NCBI RefSeq assembly: GCF_039973015.1
Contig: NZ_JBDWLT010000008.1
Location: forward strand, 62,001-126,000
Direction of reading: 5' to 3'
Source: Parvibaculum sp039973015
GTDB taxonomy: Bacteria; Pseudomonadota; Alphaproteobacteria; Parvibaculales; Parvibaculaceae
Length of the DNA stretch: 64,000 bases
In this document: positions 9,201 through 18,117 of the stretch, one piece after another
How the letters are laid out: each line of letters begins with the position of its first letter
Position numbering within the stretch: the first letter of the stretch is position 1
The notes under the pieces: generated by a model
Database searches by the model: none
Seen by the model: the letters and a program-made list of their open reading frames with translations, nothing else
What the model was told of the DNA's origin: nothing
Position numbers and translations under genes: made by a program

Positions 9201-12200
9201 GCTTGACCTCAGGCCAGCGAAACCGCGCATCGAAGCTCTTGTGAAAGCGTTCGTAAAACAGGTCCCGATCCTCAGGTGTCCAATTTGCGTGTCCCCCGCC
9301 CTCTTCGTTGTACGATGTTTTCTTCTCATCTATCTCCACCAGGACGCAATCTGGATTGTAGATAAACTCGTCCTGGATCCGCGCAATAACGGTCAGTTCA
9401 TTGTCAGCCTTGTGTGATTTGTATCCTTCGAAGAAAATCGTCCCCCCATAGACACCTCTGCTCCAGTCACTACGAACCATCCCGAAAGCAGCTATGCGGC
9501 CGTCCCACTTCCCGCAATTGAAAGCTAAAAGCCCCTTGCCGGATTTCTCCATAGTCTCGTGAGCTGTCTTCAACCAATCCGTGCCCGCAAAAGCGTCTTC
9601 CGCCAAGTATACGAGATACTTTACCTCCAGCCGGGCAGCGACATCGTTCAGGGTATGTATGAATCCCTGTCGCAGCGTATCTAATGCAATGAAGACTGTC
9701 GTTTTCATTCCCGCGCGGCGCACCAGCAGGCGCGCCGTCTGAAGGGCGCGACCAGCATCGATACTGGGCATGACGATGGCAATGCCTTCAGCATCGCGAT
9801 GCCGAAGGCGCCCAATGTTCCGAACATCGATTATCTCAATCGAAGAATCTTCTTCGGCCGTTCCAAGATCAGGTGCTGCAGGGCCCAACGCTTCAGCAAT
9901 AGTTTGTGAACGAACAACCGGGACACTCACCAGGTCATGTCTTTCCGATCCGGTGATCAAATCCGAAACTTCGCCCGTCTGCCTCCTGTAAAACTCATTG
10001 AAGCGGTCAAGGAATGCTTTGGCCGCAGGAAGCGGTCCTCTCACCTCACGCAAAGCACGATAAGCCGTGAGAAAAAAATTAGACCGTGCCGCCGGATAGG
10101 AAAACTGGCGGCGAAAGAGCTTGCCACTCGCTTCGCGCATCCTCTCCGTCTTTTCGGGATCATCAAATATTTCGCAGACGACTTTCTTCATTGCGTCCCA
10201 GTCGCCGAAAGGAACCAGACGCAAATATCCTTGCCGTGCCAAGTCGCCGAGATCCGAAATATCGTTAGCGATAATGGAAGGCCCCATAGCAAAAGCATCG
10301 GTCGCCTTATAGGGCATCTGATAGTGACTGGCGGGCACCTCCGGATCGAGCCACAAGATGACAAGGTCTGCTGCCAGATTGATGCGAGCCATCGCCTCCC
10401 GATCTTGCGGCGGCATGACCTTCACCCGCTCGCCATATTTGTCGACAAGCTTCTTTTGATCCGGAGTCGGACGCGAACCGACAAAAAGAAGCTTGTAGCG
10501 TGGGTCGTCCAGCCTCTCCACGAGTTCCACAAGCTCGTATATGCCTTTGTGTTTGCGCAGCAAACCGCCAAACAGAATTACTCGATCATCCGGACCTATT
10601 CCAAGATCACGCCTCACCTTGGCGCGGTCATAAGACTTCGGATCGTAAACCCTTTCATCCTTCAGATTGCGCATATAGAGGCAATTGCCTCCGAAATGCG
10701 CGTCGATATTCTTATTGTGGGTGAGAAGAACCGGAAGCTGCTTCGCTATCGGGTCCATGATACTCGACCAAAGGTCTCCGTATGGGGAAGCGAGATTCTT
10801 GTCCGCGAGATCGGCGCTTTCAAATTCCGCCTCGGTATGACGGTCTTCACTCTTCGGCGAGCTTACAACTGTTTCCAGGTCGTTGATCTCTAGGACAATA
10901 GGTGTACCGCGAAGTGCGTTGACCAACAAGGCAACACCAAGACTCGGCAAGCGTGGCTTCACGACATAAATCAGATCGCCATCGATTGCATCGACCGCCC
11001 GCTTCATCGAATCGAAGAAGTCTGGAAAGTCCGTGCCCGGCAGATATATCGTTTCGAATTTAGGCTCCACGCCTTTCAGTGGTGGAAATATTTCCTCTTC
11101 GAAAAACCTGAATGAAACGAGCTGAACCTCGTATTCTTCGCTCAAAGCCTCCGCCAAGGCGAAAGGCTTCGAGAAATGGTTTCGGCACATATCCCACGAC
11201 AGTATCGTGACTTTTTTTACGGGACGTATGGAAGCCTCGGGCAAACCTCTTTCGATATAGCCTGCAACGCTATTGTTTATGATCGAAACGCAAGATTCGT
11301 CTGCCTGCTGCGCTGTAGTGATCTGATTGAGGCTTTCATTTCTCTGGTAGAGCGCGAGGGGCTCCTCAACAAACAAGGGGTCTCGAAGCCAGGTATATTT
11401 GATTATCAGGTCGTAGTCCTGACGGCGTGTAAGCCGATCGTCGAATCCTCCGAAACAATCATATAGCTCTCTTCGGTGAACAAACGTATTCAGGTCAATG
11501 AAGTTCTTCATCAGCAAGCGCTCATGGTCGAACGGCTTTGCCGAATAGTCCTTTATAGAGTTCACACCCTCTCTATCCACTTGGTAGTCAATATAGCTAG
11601 AGCGTGCGGATGAGCTTCCTGGCCGCTCAAGCAAAGCAAGAACCAACCGCGAAAGAAAAGAGGGGTGCCAGCAATTATCGCTATCGAGATAAGCGATCAG
11701 GTCGCCCCTTGCGCGCGCCAGTCCTCTGTTGCGCGCCGCCGCCGCACCCGACTTGGGAAGACTCAAATAGCGAATTCGATTCCGATCGAACCGCTTGATA
11801 ACATCTGCCGTATTGTCGGTGCTGCCGTCATCACAAATGATCAGTTCCCAATTGGAATAACTCTGATCGAGTACACTCTGAATTGCCTCTTCTATTATGG
11901 CGGCCCGATTGAAGGTCGGCATAATTATGCTGACAAGTGGCTTTTCTTGATAATTTTCTAGGCGCGCAACCGCGTCGCGAAGCTTCGCCTCGCTCCGCTC
12001 GAAAGCTTTGGCAAAATCCGCGGGAAAGCCGTCAGATAAGACCTGTCGCAATTTCCGGCCAAAGATACCCGCCTGAACGTCTGGATGAAGAACGCGTTGA
12101 ACAAGCTCTCGTCCTGCGTCCTTTCCGCCTTTGTTCGACCAAACCTGTTCGCTACCAAACGCTCCGCCTACGATCTTTCCCGACTGCACTGCGTGTATGA

Positions 12201-14013
12201 GGGGGTTCGTGCGACCCGCAAGTTCCGGATGTTCCTTCAAATAAGCAGCCGTGTTGAACCAACGGCTCGGGTCACGCCCCTCTTCTGCGCCATGTAACAG
12301 ATAGTGCTCGAGAGGGTTTAGCCCCGCTTCGGCAACATCAGAATATTGGCTCAGATACCATTGCGCGTCGAACGCCGGGTGAGGTTGCCGCCCCTCATGA
12401 CCTCCCGATACCAAGAAATGTTCGAGCGGATTGAGCCCCGCGTCCGCGACATCCGGGTTTCGCTCGAGATACATTTCCGTATTGAAAAGGGAATGTGGAT
12501 CGCGCCCCTCCGAGGCACCAAAAATCAGGTAGTGGGTTTCCGGAGCCATACCGCTTTGGGCAACATCAGGATTTTTTTCAAGATACCACTCTGCATCGAA
12601 GAGTGGTGATGCTTCTAGACGCTTCTGACGCCACGCTAGGCTGACCCCCTCTCCGACAAGCGGCAGAGACCAAAGCAACGACAGCGAAAACCTTTCCGCC
12701 TGCTGCAGCCTTTTCTTGACTCCGTTCACCCCTGTTGCCCCGGATGCTGCGTCTGAAGCCAACCTCTCATCCATCTTGGCCAAGGTCGCATTTCGGGGAC
12801 GGTTCCAGATATTTCCTCTCCACAGCCTGGCCGCGAGCCATCCGCTCAACGGGCGCAGCCTCGCCAGATCGTCCAGCAGAACCTGGGCTAATCGCTCGAA
12901 CTGCGTTTCCGACTTCTCTGTGGCCGCAAGTTTTTTTTGATAAACTTCATTTTGCCGTTCTTGGCGAGCCAATGCTTCCTTCAGCGCTTTCTCTTTTTCT
13001 CTCTGCTTTTCACCTTCGGACTGCAGTATCCTTATCCGGTGAAGCGCTTCGCTGCGCTCCCTCTTGTATTCTCCAGCCCTTTCCTGGCTCGCTTCGAGCC
13101 TTTCCTTGACTGTGCGGTTCATCTCGCGCAAAGCCGAGAGCGTTTCTTCGTCTGCCTCGAACTCTCTCAATATGGTCGAAGCGCGATTTGAAAGACGCGG
13201 CAGTTCAGAGAAATTTCTTCTACGAGAGAGATTTCCCCACAGTTCGGTTTGCTCCGGCGACAGAAGCGCAAGGTCCTCGTCGCCGCTTGCTCGCTCACGA
13301 CGAAGCGATCCCTGCACGGATTGTATCGCTGCCTCCAGATTGAGGCCTCGGACACCTCTTTCAGCGAGCTCACTTGCCAGCTTCCCGAGCGTTTCCTCCG
13401 GCACGGTAACGAGGTCATCATAGTCGACGAACAGATGATCGAGGTGCAATCCGTATCGAAGCGCCGAAACAGTATAAGCCTCCCAGAGGGCGAGCCCTCC
13501 CTGAAGCCGAAACCCATTTCTCCGTCGGAGAGATTTCGCAATTTCAACAGGGTGTCTGGTGACGTAGATGACCAGAGGATCAGCTAACGCACTCTGAAAT
13601 ATCGGCAGGAGGAGGCAAAGGCGCGGCTCCTTGAGTGCCCAAGTGCCTTGTTCATTCAGTTCCGAGAGCAATTTTCGTATGGCCGGCCGGGCCTTCTGAA
13701 CGATGTCGAAATTGATATTGTCGGGATCAAAATTGCTGATCTTCCACCAATCGGCACCCGAGTTGTGGAGAAGCATATCGCATATCTCGCGCGCGTCGCG
13801 CCGTTCGAAAAAGCCCTTCTGGTTTTGCCAGTTCGTAGGGGTCAATTCCTCCTCGTCGCCAACATGAACCCCCATGCTCGCGAGCGCGCCCGTCAACGCG
13901 GAAGTTCCGGACCGATGCATTCCGAGGACCACGATTTGACGATTGCTCCTCGTTCTCCCTGCCTCCTCGCTTGGCAAGGTGCCTGTCTGCATTTCTTCGC
14001 CGTCATTATTCAT
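6214..14013 (-). CDS. Giant multidomain sulfotransferase / glycosyltransferases / alginate-lyase-like fusion
   Basis: One uninterrupted frame of 2599 residues from ATG 14013 (a TTG at 14070 would add 19). Domains in order: sulfotransferase (residues about 25-270; P-loop LGMHRSGTSALTG, later YVTRHPVEIAKSL); a charged coiled coil (about 290-400); four WYL/NPDVA repeats (about 470-610); GT2 (about 690-920; SIIMPTFNRA, ICDDGSTDNT, YLDSDNCW); GT4-like (about 935-1340; ILFGGLLRKHKG); two duplicated GT-A-like units (about 1390-1600 and 1630-1830; LAFNCGKW, KADNELTVIAR in both); a further transferase-like unit (about 1890-2145; YRIIGNDLHPRH, WILPFDGNCF); and a C-terminal alginate-lyase-like domain (about 2240-2599; WHPAPYWWPDP, ENNHGTCYDL with the His near 2425). 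No signal peptide is seen, so a cytoplasmic location is inferred. It heads the left-hand operon. Which activities are live is unknown. Confidence 0.88.
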   Translation of the reverse strand: MNNDGEEMQTGTLPSEEAGRTRSNRQIVVLGMHRSGTSALTGALASMGVHVGDEEELTPTNWQNQKGFFERRDAREICDMLLHNSGADWWKISNFDPDNINFDIVQKARPAIRKLLSELNEQGTWALKEPRLCLLLPIFQSALADPLVIYVTRHPVEIAKSLRRRNGFRLQGGLALWEAYTVSALRYGLHLDHLFVDYDDLVTVPEETLGKLASELAERGVRGLNLEAAIQSVQGSLRRERASGDEDLALLSPEQTELWGNLSRRRNFSELPRLSNRASTILREFEADEETLSALREMNRTVKERLEASQERAGEYKRERSEALHRIRILQSEGEKQREKEKALKEALARQERQNEVYQKKLAATEKSETQFERLAQVLLDDLARLRPLSGWLAARLWRGNIWNRPRNATLAKMDERLASDAASGATGVNGVKKRLQQAERFSLSLLWSLPLVGEGVSLAWRQKRLEASPLFDAEWYLEKNPDVAQSGMAPETHYLIFGASEGRDPHSLFNTEMYLERNPDVADAGLNPLEHFLVSGGHEGRQPHPAFDAQWYLSQYSDVAEAGLNPLEHYLLHGAEEGRDPSRWFNTAAYLKEHPELAGRTNPLIHAVQSGKIVGGAFGSEQVWSNKGGKDAGRELVQRVLHPDVQAGIFGRKLRQVLSDGFPADFAKAFERSEAKLRDAVARLENYQEKPLVSIIMPTFNRAAIIEEAIQSVLDQSYSNWELIICDDGSTDNTADVIKRFDRNRIRYLSLPKSGAAAARNRGLARARGDLIAYLDSDNCWHPSFLSRLVLALLERPGSSSARSSYIDYQVDREGVNSIKDYSAKPFDHERLLMKNFIDLNTFVHRRELYDCFGGFDDRLTRRQDYDLIIKYTWLRDPLFVEEPLALYQRNESLNQITTAQQADESCVSIINNSVAGYIERGLPEASIRPVKKVTILSWDMCRNHFSKPFALAEALSEEYEVQLVSFRFFEEEIFPPLKGVEPKFETIYLPGTDFPDFFDSMKRAVDAIDGDLIYVVKPRLPSLGVALLVNALRGTPIVLEINDLETVVSSPKSEDRHTEAEFESADLADKNLASPYGDLWSSIMDPIAKQLPVLLTHNKNIDAHFGGNCLYMRNLKDERVYDPKSYDRAKVRRDLGIGPDDRVILFGGLLRKHKGIYELVELVERLDDPRYKLLFVGSRPTPDQKKLVDKYGERVKVMPPQDREAMARINLAADLVILWLDPEVPASHYQMPYKATDAFAMGPSIIANDISDLGDLARQGYLRLVPFGDWDAMKKVVCEIFDDPEKTERMREASGKLFRRQFSYPAARSNFFLTAYRALREVRGPLPAAKAFLDRFNEFYRRQTGEVSDLITGSERHDLVSVPVVRSQTIAEALGPAAPDLGTAEEDSSIEIIDVRNIGRLRHRDAEGIAIVMPSIDAGRALQTARLLVRRAGMKTTVFIALDTLRQGFIHTLNDVAARLEVKYLVYLAEDAFAGTDWLKTAHETMEKSGKGLLAFNCGKWDGRIAAFGMVRSDWSRGVYGGTIFFEGYKSHKADNELTVIARIQDEFIYNPDCVLVEIDEKKTSYNEEGGGHANWTPEDRDLFYERFHKSFDARFRWPEVKPYKDEYLNLRKIRARDGEPYSPSDDSIHLVDVTDVEELSWDDPNGIAVVMPCIDQHKALSTARLLMNRSGIEAKFFIVDDTVRQGFIRTLNETVSRLRVKYVVYLAEDSFGGVDWLKEAHSRMEETGKGLLAFNCGKWRGRVAAFGMVRLDWVRSLYGGAVLFPGYRAHKADNELTVIARVTDQLDYDPRCLLLENDAKKVFKENVPEDKTLFHQRFRSGFDGLAPLDKLEPLASAYFVKWDSAGSPESEGASGAPAASAFYRERLSQEELERLKKEYIERGLDREEDKFVLYRIIGNDLHPRHALGQSRQNLKFILENEKELPGCEKRYIVNRIVDPSEKRKIVDLLDASGASYEVVPFDPEEYRRIGFDMSAMSRPDLLTARYINSFEPLRRQRLRMALYRLKNNYVMNNNGARNLALKSGREKAKWILPFDGNCFFTQTAWDELCSNVIQNAHLKYFVVPMTRVTSNEALLSDAFAAEPREEPQVLFRKDAAESFDEDFCYGRRPKVELFWRLQIAGKWDEYKDDAWDRERRPVSREARQFGVAGWVARMFSGVEELETQDVGGAERRHVARADAVLETLQTLDATLSEAAESRCVSLRSDVVAREVAGRRLPEISPVAEALRRASEEALSRGLYSVTDKTTLPPSGNRQDYWHPAPYWWPDPKKPDGLPYIRKDGERVPGTGMYDPDSEKYDRTRLQRVFDDSFTLALASKVFGEKRYADHGAKILERFFVNRDTRMKPHLKYGQVRMGHDGNEGAPTGLIEMKDMYYYLDAVRLIEEAGALASASSDAFRDWLGTYLKWLLSSRQGKAERTAENNHGTCYDLQVAAIAAFIGERGVLYDTLARAQSRIAQQFTPEGAQPDELKRKTTAHYCCFNLQSWVNLAELGTRWGVDLWNYSTPEGAGLKSATRWLLDHAGKPWPYEQIDKFDDERFLPIWFAARERFETSLDVAPLATSPYEVKPLYFPHDGIRPFWNIGSYGGVEMRDAALVAD

Positions 14014-14357
14014 AAAGCGACTCTGACAATTTCTTGCACGTATGGACCTGCGGACGCAGCCGTCTTTCAAAGATGCAACACGAAACGCAACCGCCTCTTC
14101 GGCGGTGCGTATGTCCTTACCAACTCTAAGGCTGTGTTACCCTCTGTTCCCCCAAGGGAATTTATCAATCGAATGATCAAATCTTCAATAGCCGGATGCC
14201 CCCAAGTATCAACGAGTTTAGCTTGACCTCTCTATAAGGGTAAGCGAAAGATCGGCGAGCAAAATGCTCTAGCCGCGCTCAAGTTTGACGCTGCGAAGGT
14301 ACTGAGTTTTTCTCATCGGGCTATAATCCTTACCCTGACGTGGATGCCTTTTTACTA
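14014..14357. other. Divergent intergenic region between the giant gene and the rfb operon
   Basis: About 340 bases lie between two divergent transcription units. No convincing small gene is visible. The region is relatively AT-rich and must carry promoters in both directions. The clearest element is a perfect TATAAT at 14322-14327, upstream of rfbC. No terminator or riboswitch-like structure was recognised. Confidence 0.6.
14322..14327 (+). promoter_or_regulatory. Candidate -10 box of the rfbCBDA operon
   Basis: A perfect TATAAT hexamer lies 30 bases before the preferred rfbC ATG. No good -35 sequence occurs at 16-18 bases; a TTGACG at 14285-14290 is too far away. The assignment is tentative. 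Confidence 0.35.
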
Positions 14358-14927
14358 ATGATCGAATGCATTCCTACAGTAATTCCTGCCGTAAAAGTGT
14401 TGATTCCACGGCGTCATGGCGATGCGCGGGGTTATTTCAGCGAAACCTTCAATCGGCGCGCCATGGCCGATGCGGGCGTCGATCTCGATTTTCTGCAGGA
14501 CAATGAGTCACTCTCGGCCATGACGGGCACGATCCGGGGATTACATTTCCAGAACCCTCCCTTTGAACAGACAAAGCTTGTTCGAGTGCTGACAGGCGCG
14601 ATATTGGATGTGGCTGTCGATCTGCGTGCGAACTCTCCCACCTATGGGAAACATGTCGGTGTCCGGCTGAGCGCAGAGGAAGGTAACCAACTCCTGGTAC
14701 CTGCGGGATTCGCCCACGGGTTCTGCACACTTACCCCCAACACACGCGTTTTTTACAAGGTTGATCGCTATTACTCGGCGGCTCATGATGCGGGCTTGTT
14801 CTGGAACGATCCGGATATCGGAATTGAATGGCCGGTCGCCGACGCCGATGCGGTCCTTTCGGAGAAGGACATGCACCTACCGGCCTTTGCCGACTTCAAA
14901 AGCCCGTTTACGTTCCAGGGCGCGTGA
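14358..14927 (+). CDS. rfbC: dTDP-4-dehydrorhamnose 3,5-epimerase
   Basis: Converts dTDP-4-dehydro-6-deoxyglucose to dTDP-4-dehydro-L-rhamnose, the third step of dTDP-rhamnose synthesis, in the cytoplasm. The 189-residue protein shows the RmlC cupin signature throughout: HGDARGYFSETFN, FLQDNESLS, GTIRGLHFQ with the catalytic His, VDLRANSPTYGK, VPAGFAHGF and the Tyr-rich YKVDRYYS. ATG at 14358 (MIECIPTVIP) matches the usual family start; a GTG at 14340 would add six residues. It is the first gene of a four-gene plus-strand operon that supplies rhamnose to the capsule. Confidence 0.95.
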   Translation: MIECIPTVIPAVKVLIPRRHGDARGYFSETFNRRAMADAGVDLDFLQDNESLSAMTGTIRGLHFQNPPFEQTKLVRVLTGAILDVAVDLRANSPTYGKHVGVRLSAEEGNQLLVPAGFAHGFCTLTPNTRVFYKVDRYYSAAHDAGLFWNDPDIGIEWPVADADAVLSEKDMHLPAFADFKSPFTFQGA

Positions 14928-14962
14928 TTCCGGCGGATGTCACGCTCCAGAGGGGAGTTGAA

Positions 14963-16024
14963 ATGCGAGTGCTGGTAACGGGGGGAGCGGGCTTTATTGG
15001 CTCCGCGGTTGTCCGAACAATCATTGAAGAGACGAATTTCGAGATCTTGAACGTCGATTGCCTTACCTATGCGGGTAATCCAGACTCTCTTGCACGTATT
15101 GCGGGTAGTGACCGCTATTCTTTTTCGAGAACGGATATTCGCGATCTTCCAGCCCTGCGCCGGGCAGTAGAGGAGTTTCGCCCCGACCTCATTATGCATC
15201 TGGCGGCAGAAACGCATGTCGACCGGTCTATTGATGGTCCTGCGGACTTCGTCATGACCAACATGGTGGGGACCGCAAACCTGCTGGAAGCTACCCGCGC
15301 ATACTGGACAGGCCTTGATGATGCCGCAAAAAGGCGCTTTCGGCTTCATCACGTCTCGACCGACGAGGTGTTCGGCTCGCTTGGTCCGAGCGGTCAATTC
15401 AGCGAGACGACACCGTACGCACCAAATTCGCCCTACTCTGCCTCCAAAGCCGGTTCCGACCATCTCGTGCGAGCTTGGCATGAAACCTTTGGGCTGCCGG
15501 TTATTACAAGCAACTGCTCCAACAACTACGGGCCATGCCAGTTTCCTGAGAAACTGATCCCTCTGATCATACTCAATGCTCTGGAGGGCAAGAAGCTGCC
15601 CATATATGGCACTGGCAAGAATATTCGCGACTGGCTGCATGTCGAAGATCATGCGCGGGCTTTGATCGCCATTGCGACCCGCGGTCAGCCGGGGGAGACC
15701 TACTGCGTGGGAGGAAACGAGGAACGCACCAATATAGACGTCGTGCTTACCGTCTGTTCCATTCTTGACGAGTTACTGCCGCAATCCCAGAATCGACCTC
15801 ATGCCAATCTCATAACCTATGTCGCCGACCGCCCCGGCCATGATGCACGCTACGCGATCGACGCTTCGAAGATCGAACGCGAGCTCGGCTGGCGGCCCCA
15901 AGAAACTTTCGAGAGCGGCATCAAAAAGACGGTGCAGTGGTATCTCGACAACCGAAGCTGGTGGGAACGTGTGCGCGCTGGCGCCTATCGCGGTGAACGT
16001 CTTGGTCTTGCAGGCGCAGGCTGA
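14963..16024 (+). CDS. rfbB: dTDP-glucose 4,6-dehydratase
   Basis: Extended SDR enzyme of 353 residues that makes dTDP-4-dehydro-6-deoxyglucose. The N-terminus MRVLVTGGAGFIGSAVV is the NAD-binding glycine-rich loop. HVSTDEVFGSL carries the Thr-Asp-Glu catalytic triad of RmlB, and PYSASKAGSDHL is the YxxxK motif. NNYGPCQFPEKLIPL and GTGKNIRDWLHVEDH are further family blocks. The ATG at 14963 follows AGAGGGGAG; the open frame extends upstream into rfbC but without homology. The gene lies 35 bases after rfbC and 3 bases before rfbD. The identification is firm. Confidence 0.96.
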   Translation: MRVLVTGGAGFIGSAVVRTIIEETNFEILNVDCLTYAGNPDSLARIAGSDRYSFSRTDIRDLPALRRAVEEFRPDLIMHLAAETHVDRSIDGPADFVMTNMVGTANLLEATRAYWTGLDDAAKRRFRLHHVSTDEVFGSLGPSGQFSETTPYAPNSPYSASKAGSDHLVRAWHETFGLPVITSNCSNNYGPCQFPEKLIPLIILNALEGKKLPIYGTGKNIRDWLHVEDHARALIAIATRGQPGETYCVGGNEERTNIDVVLTVCSILDELLPQSQNRPHANLITYVADRPGHDARYAIDASKIERELGWRPQETFESGIKKTVQWYLDNRSWWERVRAGAYRGERLGLAGAG

Positions 16025-16027
16025 TCA

Positions 16028-16960
16028 ATGAACGAAACGGGGAAGCCCACGCGGCTGCTCGTAACCGGAGCACAAGGACAGACCGGCACAGAGCTTACCC
16101 TTAAGGGAAGAGCTGCCGGCTTCGAAATTGTCGCTTTCGGACGAGACGAACTTAACATCGGCGACCACAGAGCGGTGGCTCAAGCCATCGAAAGCAACCG
16201 GCCGGACGCGGTTATCAACGCGGCTGCCTATACCGCAGTCGACCGAGCGGAAACCGAACCGGAGATCGCACAGACAGCAAACACCGATGGGCCGGGAAAT
16301 ATTGCGGACGTGTGCGCGGATGCCGGCATCCCGATTTTTCACATCTCGACCGACTACGTTTTCGACGGACGTGGTACGCGGCCATACCTTGAAGATGACG
16401 CGATAGCACCGCAAGGTATCTACGGCGCCACCAAAGCTGCGGGAGAAGAGGCCGTCAGACGAGCGACGAAGCAGCATATTATCCTCCGTACATCATGGGT
16501 TTTCAGCGCCCACGGCAGAAATTTTGTAAAAACCATGCTGAAACTCACCGAAGAAAGAAGCGAGCTCGGTGTCGTCGGCGACCAGAAGGGCTGCCCCACT
16601 TCGGCCGGCGACATCGCTTCGGCCCTGCTGGATATCGCCGCGCAGTCCTTGCGCAGACGCGAGGTCGATTGTTCTCCGTGGGGCACCTATCACTTCTGCA
16701 ATCGTGGTGAAACGTCATGGTTCGGCTTCGCCCAAGCCATCGTCGAGGGGGCTGCGGCGCGCGGAGGAAGAAACATTCCCGTAAGAAGTATTTCTACCGC
16801 AGACTATCCAACGCCAGCTCGACGGCCCGCATACTCGGTGCTCGACAACGGCAAGATCAATCACGTGTTCGGCATCATCCCACGTCCGTGGAAAGACGCT
16901 CTCGGCGAGGTTCTCGATGAACTGGCGCAGCCTGTGCTGCGACCAAAAGGGCAGAAGTAG
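16028..16960 (+). CDS. rfbD: dTDP-4-dehydrorhamnose reductase
   Basis: Final enzyme of dTDP-L-rhamnose synthesis: NAD(P)H-dependent reduction of the 4-keto group. The 310-residue protein has the RmlD pattern: LLVTGAQGQTGTEL at the N-terminus, INAAAYTAVDRAE, HISTDYVFDGRG, PQGIYGATKAAGE with the YxxxK pair, LRTSWVFSAHGRNFV, and RPAYSVLDNGKI near the end. It begins three bases after the rfbB stop and is followed by rfbA after 11 bases, so the four genes are one operon. Confidence 0.95.
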   Translation: MNETGKPTRLLVTGAQGQTGTELTLKGRAAGFEIVAFGRDELNIGDHRAVAQAIESNRPDAVINAAAYTAVDRAETEPEIAQTANTDGPGNIADVCADAGIPIFHISTDYVFDGRGTRPYLEDDAIAPQGIYGATKAAGEEAVRRATKQHIILRTSWVFSAHGRNFVKTMLKLTEERSELGVVGDQKGCPTSAGDIASALLDIAAQSLRRREVDCSPWGTYHFCNRGETSWFGFAQAIVEGAAARGGRNIPVRSISTADYPTPARRPAYSVLDNGKINHVFGIIPRPWKDALGEVLDELAQPVLRPKGQK

Positions 16961-16971
16961 AGGCAAGTAGT

Positions 16972-17841
16972 ATGAAAGGCATCATATTGGCGGGGGGGAG
17001 TGGTACGCGGCTTCATCCCGTAACACGGGCCGTTTCGAAGCAATTGCTTCCGGTCTACGATAAGCCAATGATCTATTATCCGCTGACCACGCTAATGCTG
17101 GCGGGCATTCGAGATATTCTGATCATTACGACCCCGCACGACGCCGGCGCATTCGAACAGCTGCTTGGCGATGGCAGCCGATGGGGCATCTCGATTTCCT
17201 ACTCGGTGCAGCCGAAGCCCGAGGGGTTGGCTCAAGCGTTCATCATTGGTCGCGATTTTGTCGGTGGAGGTCGCTGTGCGCTCGTTCTTGGCGACAACAT
17301 CTTCTACGGCGCGGGCCTTTCATCGATTTTGCAGCGGGCCGCTGGGCGCGGCAAAGGTGCCACCGTATTCGGCTACTGGGTTGCTGACCCCGAACGCTAT
17401 GGCGTGATCGAATTCAACAATCAGGGCCAGACTATTTCCATCGAAGAAAAGCCGAAGACGCCTAAATCTCACTACGCAGTGACGGGCCTCTATTTTTACG
17501 ATTCGCGCGTGAGCGACATGGCGGCCGAGGTGAAACCTTCTTCCCGAGGCGAACTCGAGATCACGACGCTCAACGAGATGTATCTGAAGGACGGTACCCT
17601 CAATTGCGAATTGCTGGGACGTGGCTTTACCTGGCTCGACACGGGCACACACCAAAGCCTCCTTCAGGCGAGTCAGTTCGTCGCTACAATCGAAGAGCGG
17701 CAAAACCTGAAAATCGGCAGTCCCGAAGAGGTTGCCTTTCGTATGGGTTTTATCGACGCGGAACAGCTCCTGGTTGCCGCCCATGATACGGGACGGACGC
17801 CCTATGCTGCCTATTTGCGCTCCGTCGCCCGGGGGGACTGA
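16972..17841 (+). CDS. rfbA: Glucose-1-phosphate thymidylyltransferase
   Basis: Makes dTDP-glucose from dTTP and glucose 1-phosphate, the entry step of the rhamnose pathway. The 289-residue length is typical. Seen motifs are MKGIILAGGSGTRLHPVT (nucleotide-binding loop), SKQLLPVYDKPMIYYPL, VLGDNIFYG (metal-binding Asp), VIEFN with EEKPKTPKS, and FTWLDTGTHQSLL. It closes the rfbCBDA operon. All four dTDP-rhamnose genes are present and intact, so L-rhamnose is a likely sugar of the surface polymer. Confidence 0.96.
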   Translation: MKGIILAGGSGTRLHPVTRAVSKQLLPVYDKPMIYYPLTTLMLAGIRDILIITTPHDAGAFEQLLGDGSRWGISISYSVQPKPEGLAQAFIIGRDFVGGGRCALVLGDNIFYGAGLSSILQRAAGRGKGATVFGYWVADPERYGVIEFNNQGQTISIEEKPKTPKSHYAVTGLYFYDSRVSDMAAEVKPSSRGELEITTLNEMYLKDGTLNCELLGRGFTWLDTGTHQSLLQASQFVATIEERQNLKIGSPEEVAFRMGFIDAEQLLVAAHDTGRTPYAAYLRSVARGD

Positions 17842-18117
17842 GTTTCTTCCGCGTCCATGCCATCAGCGGTGCAACGCAGATGCCAGCAGAACATTCAGGT
17901 CACAAAGGAAAAGGCGAATCCGCTTTTTCCATCGCCTTCTCAAACCGAAAATCCGGTTAATATGAGGGAGATAGCAGATCAATGCTGGCAATCCCCCCGA
18001 TGCTTAGAGTAGGGTTTTACGACTGTCTCTAGGGGTGGGGACAGCCGGATTTTGATTACGAGGGGGGCAGGCTTGGCCGGCGCGGCTAGCCCGCCATCAA
18101 GCAAGGTTGTTAGTCCG
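17842..18117. other. Intergenic region upstream of the PKS gene
   Basis: About 276 bases with no gene that I can support. A short inverted repeat (AACCG...CGGTT) occurs near 17945-17960 but lacks a T-run, so it is not a convincing terminator. A promoter for the rkpA-rkpG pair may lie here or transcription may read through from rfbA. I could not pick a clear -35/-10 pair. Confidence 0.4.

Noticed and set aside
17945..17960. A short inverted repeat as a terminator after rfbA
   Set aside because: The stem is only five base pairs and no T-run follows.
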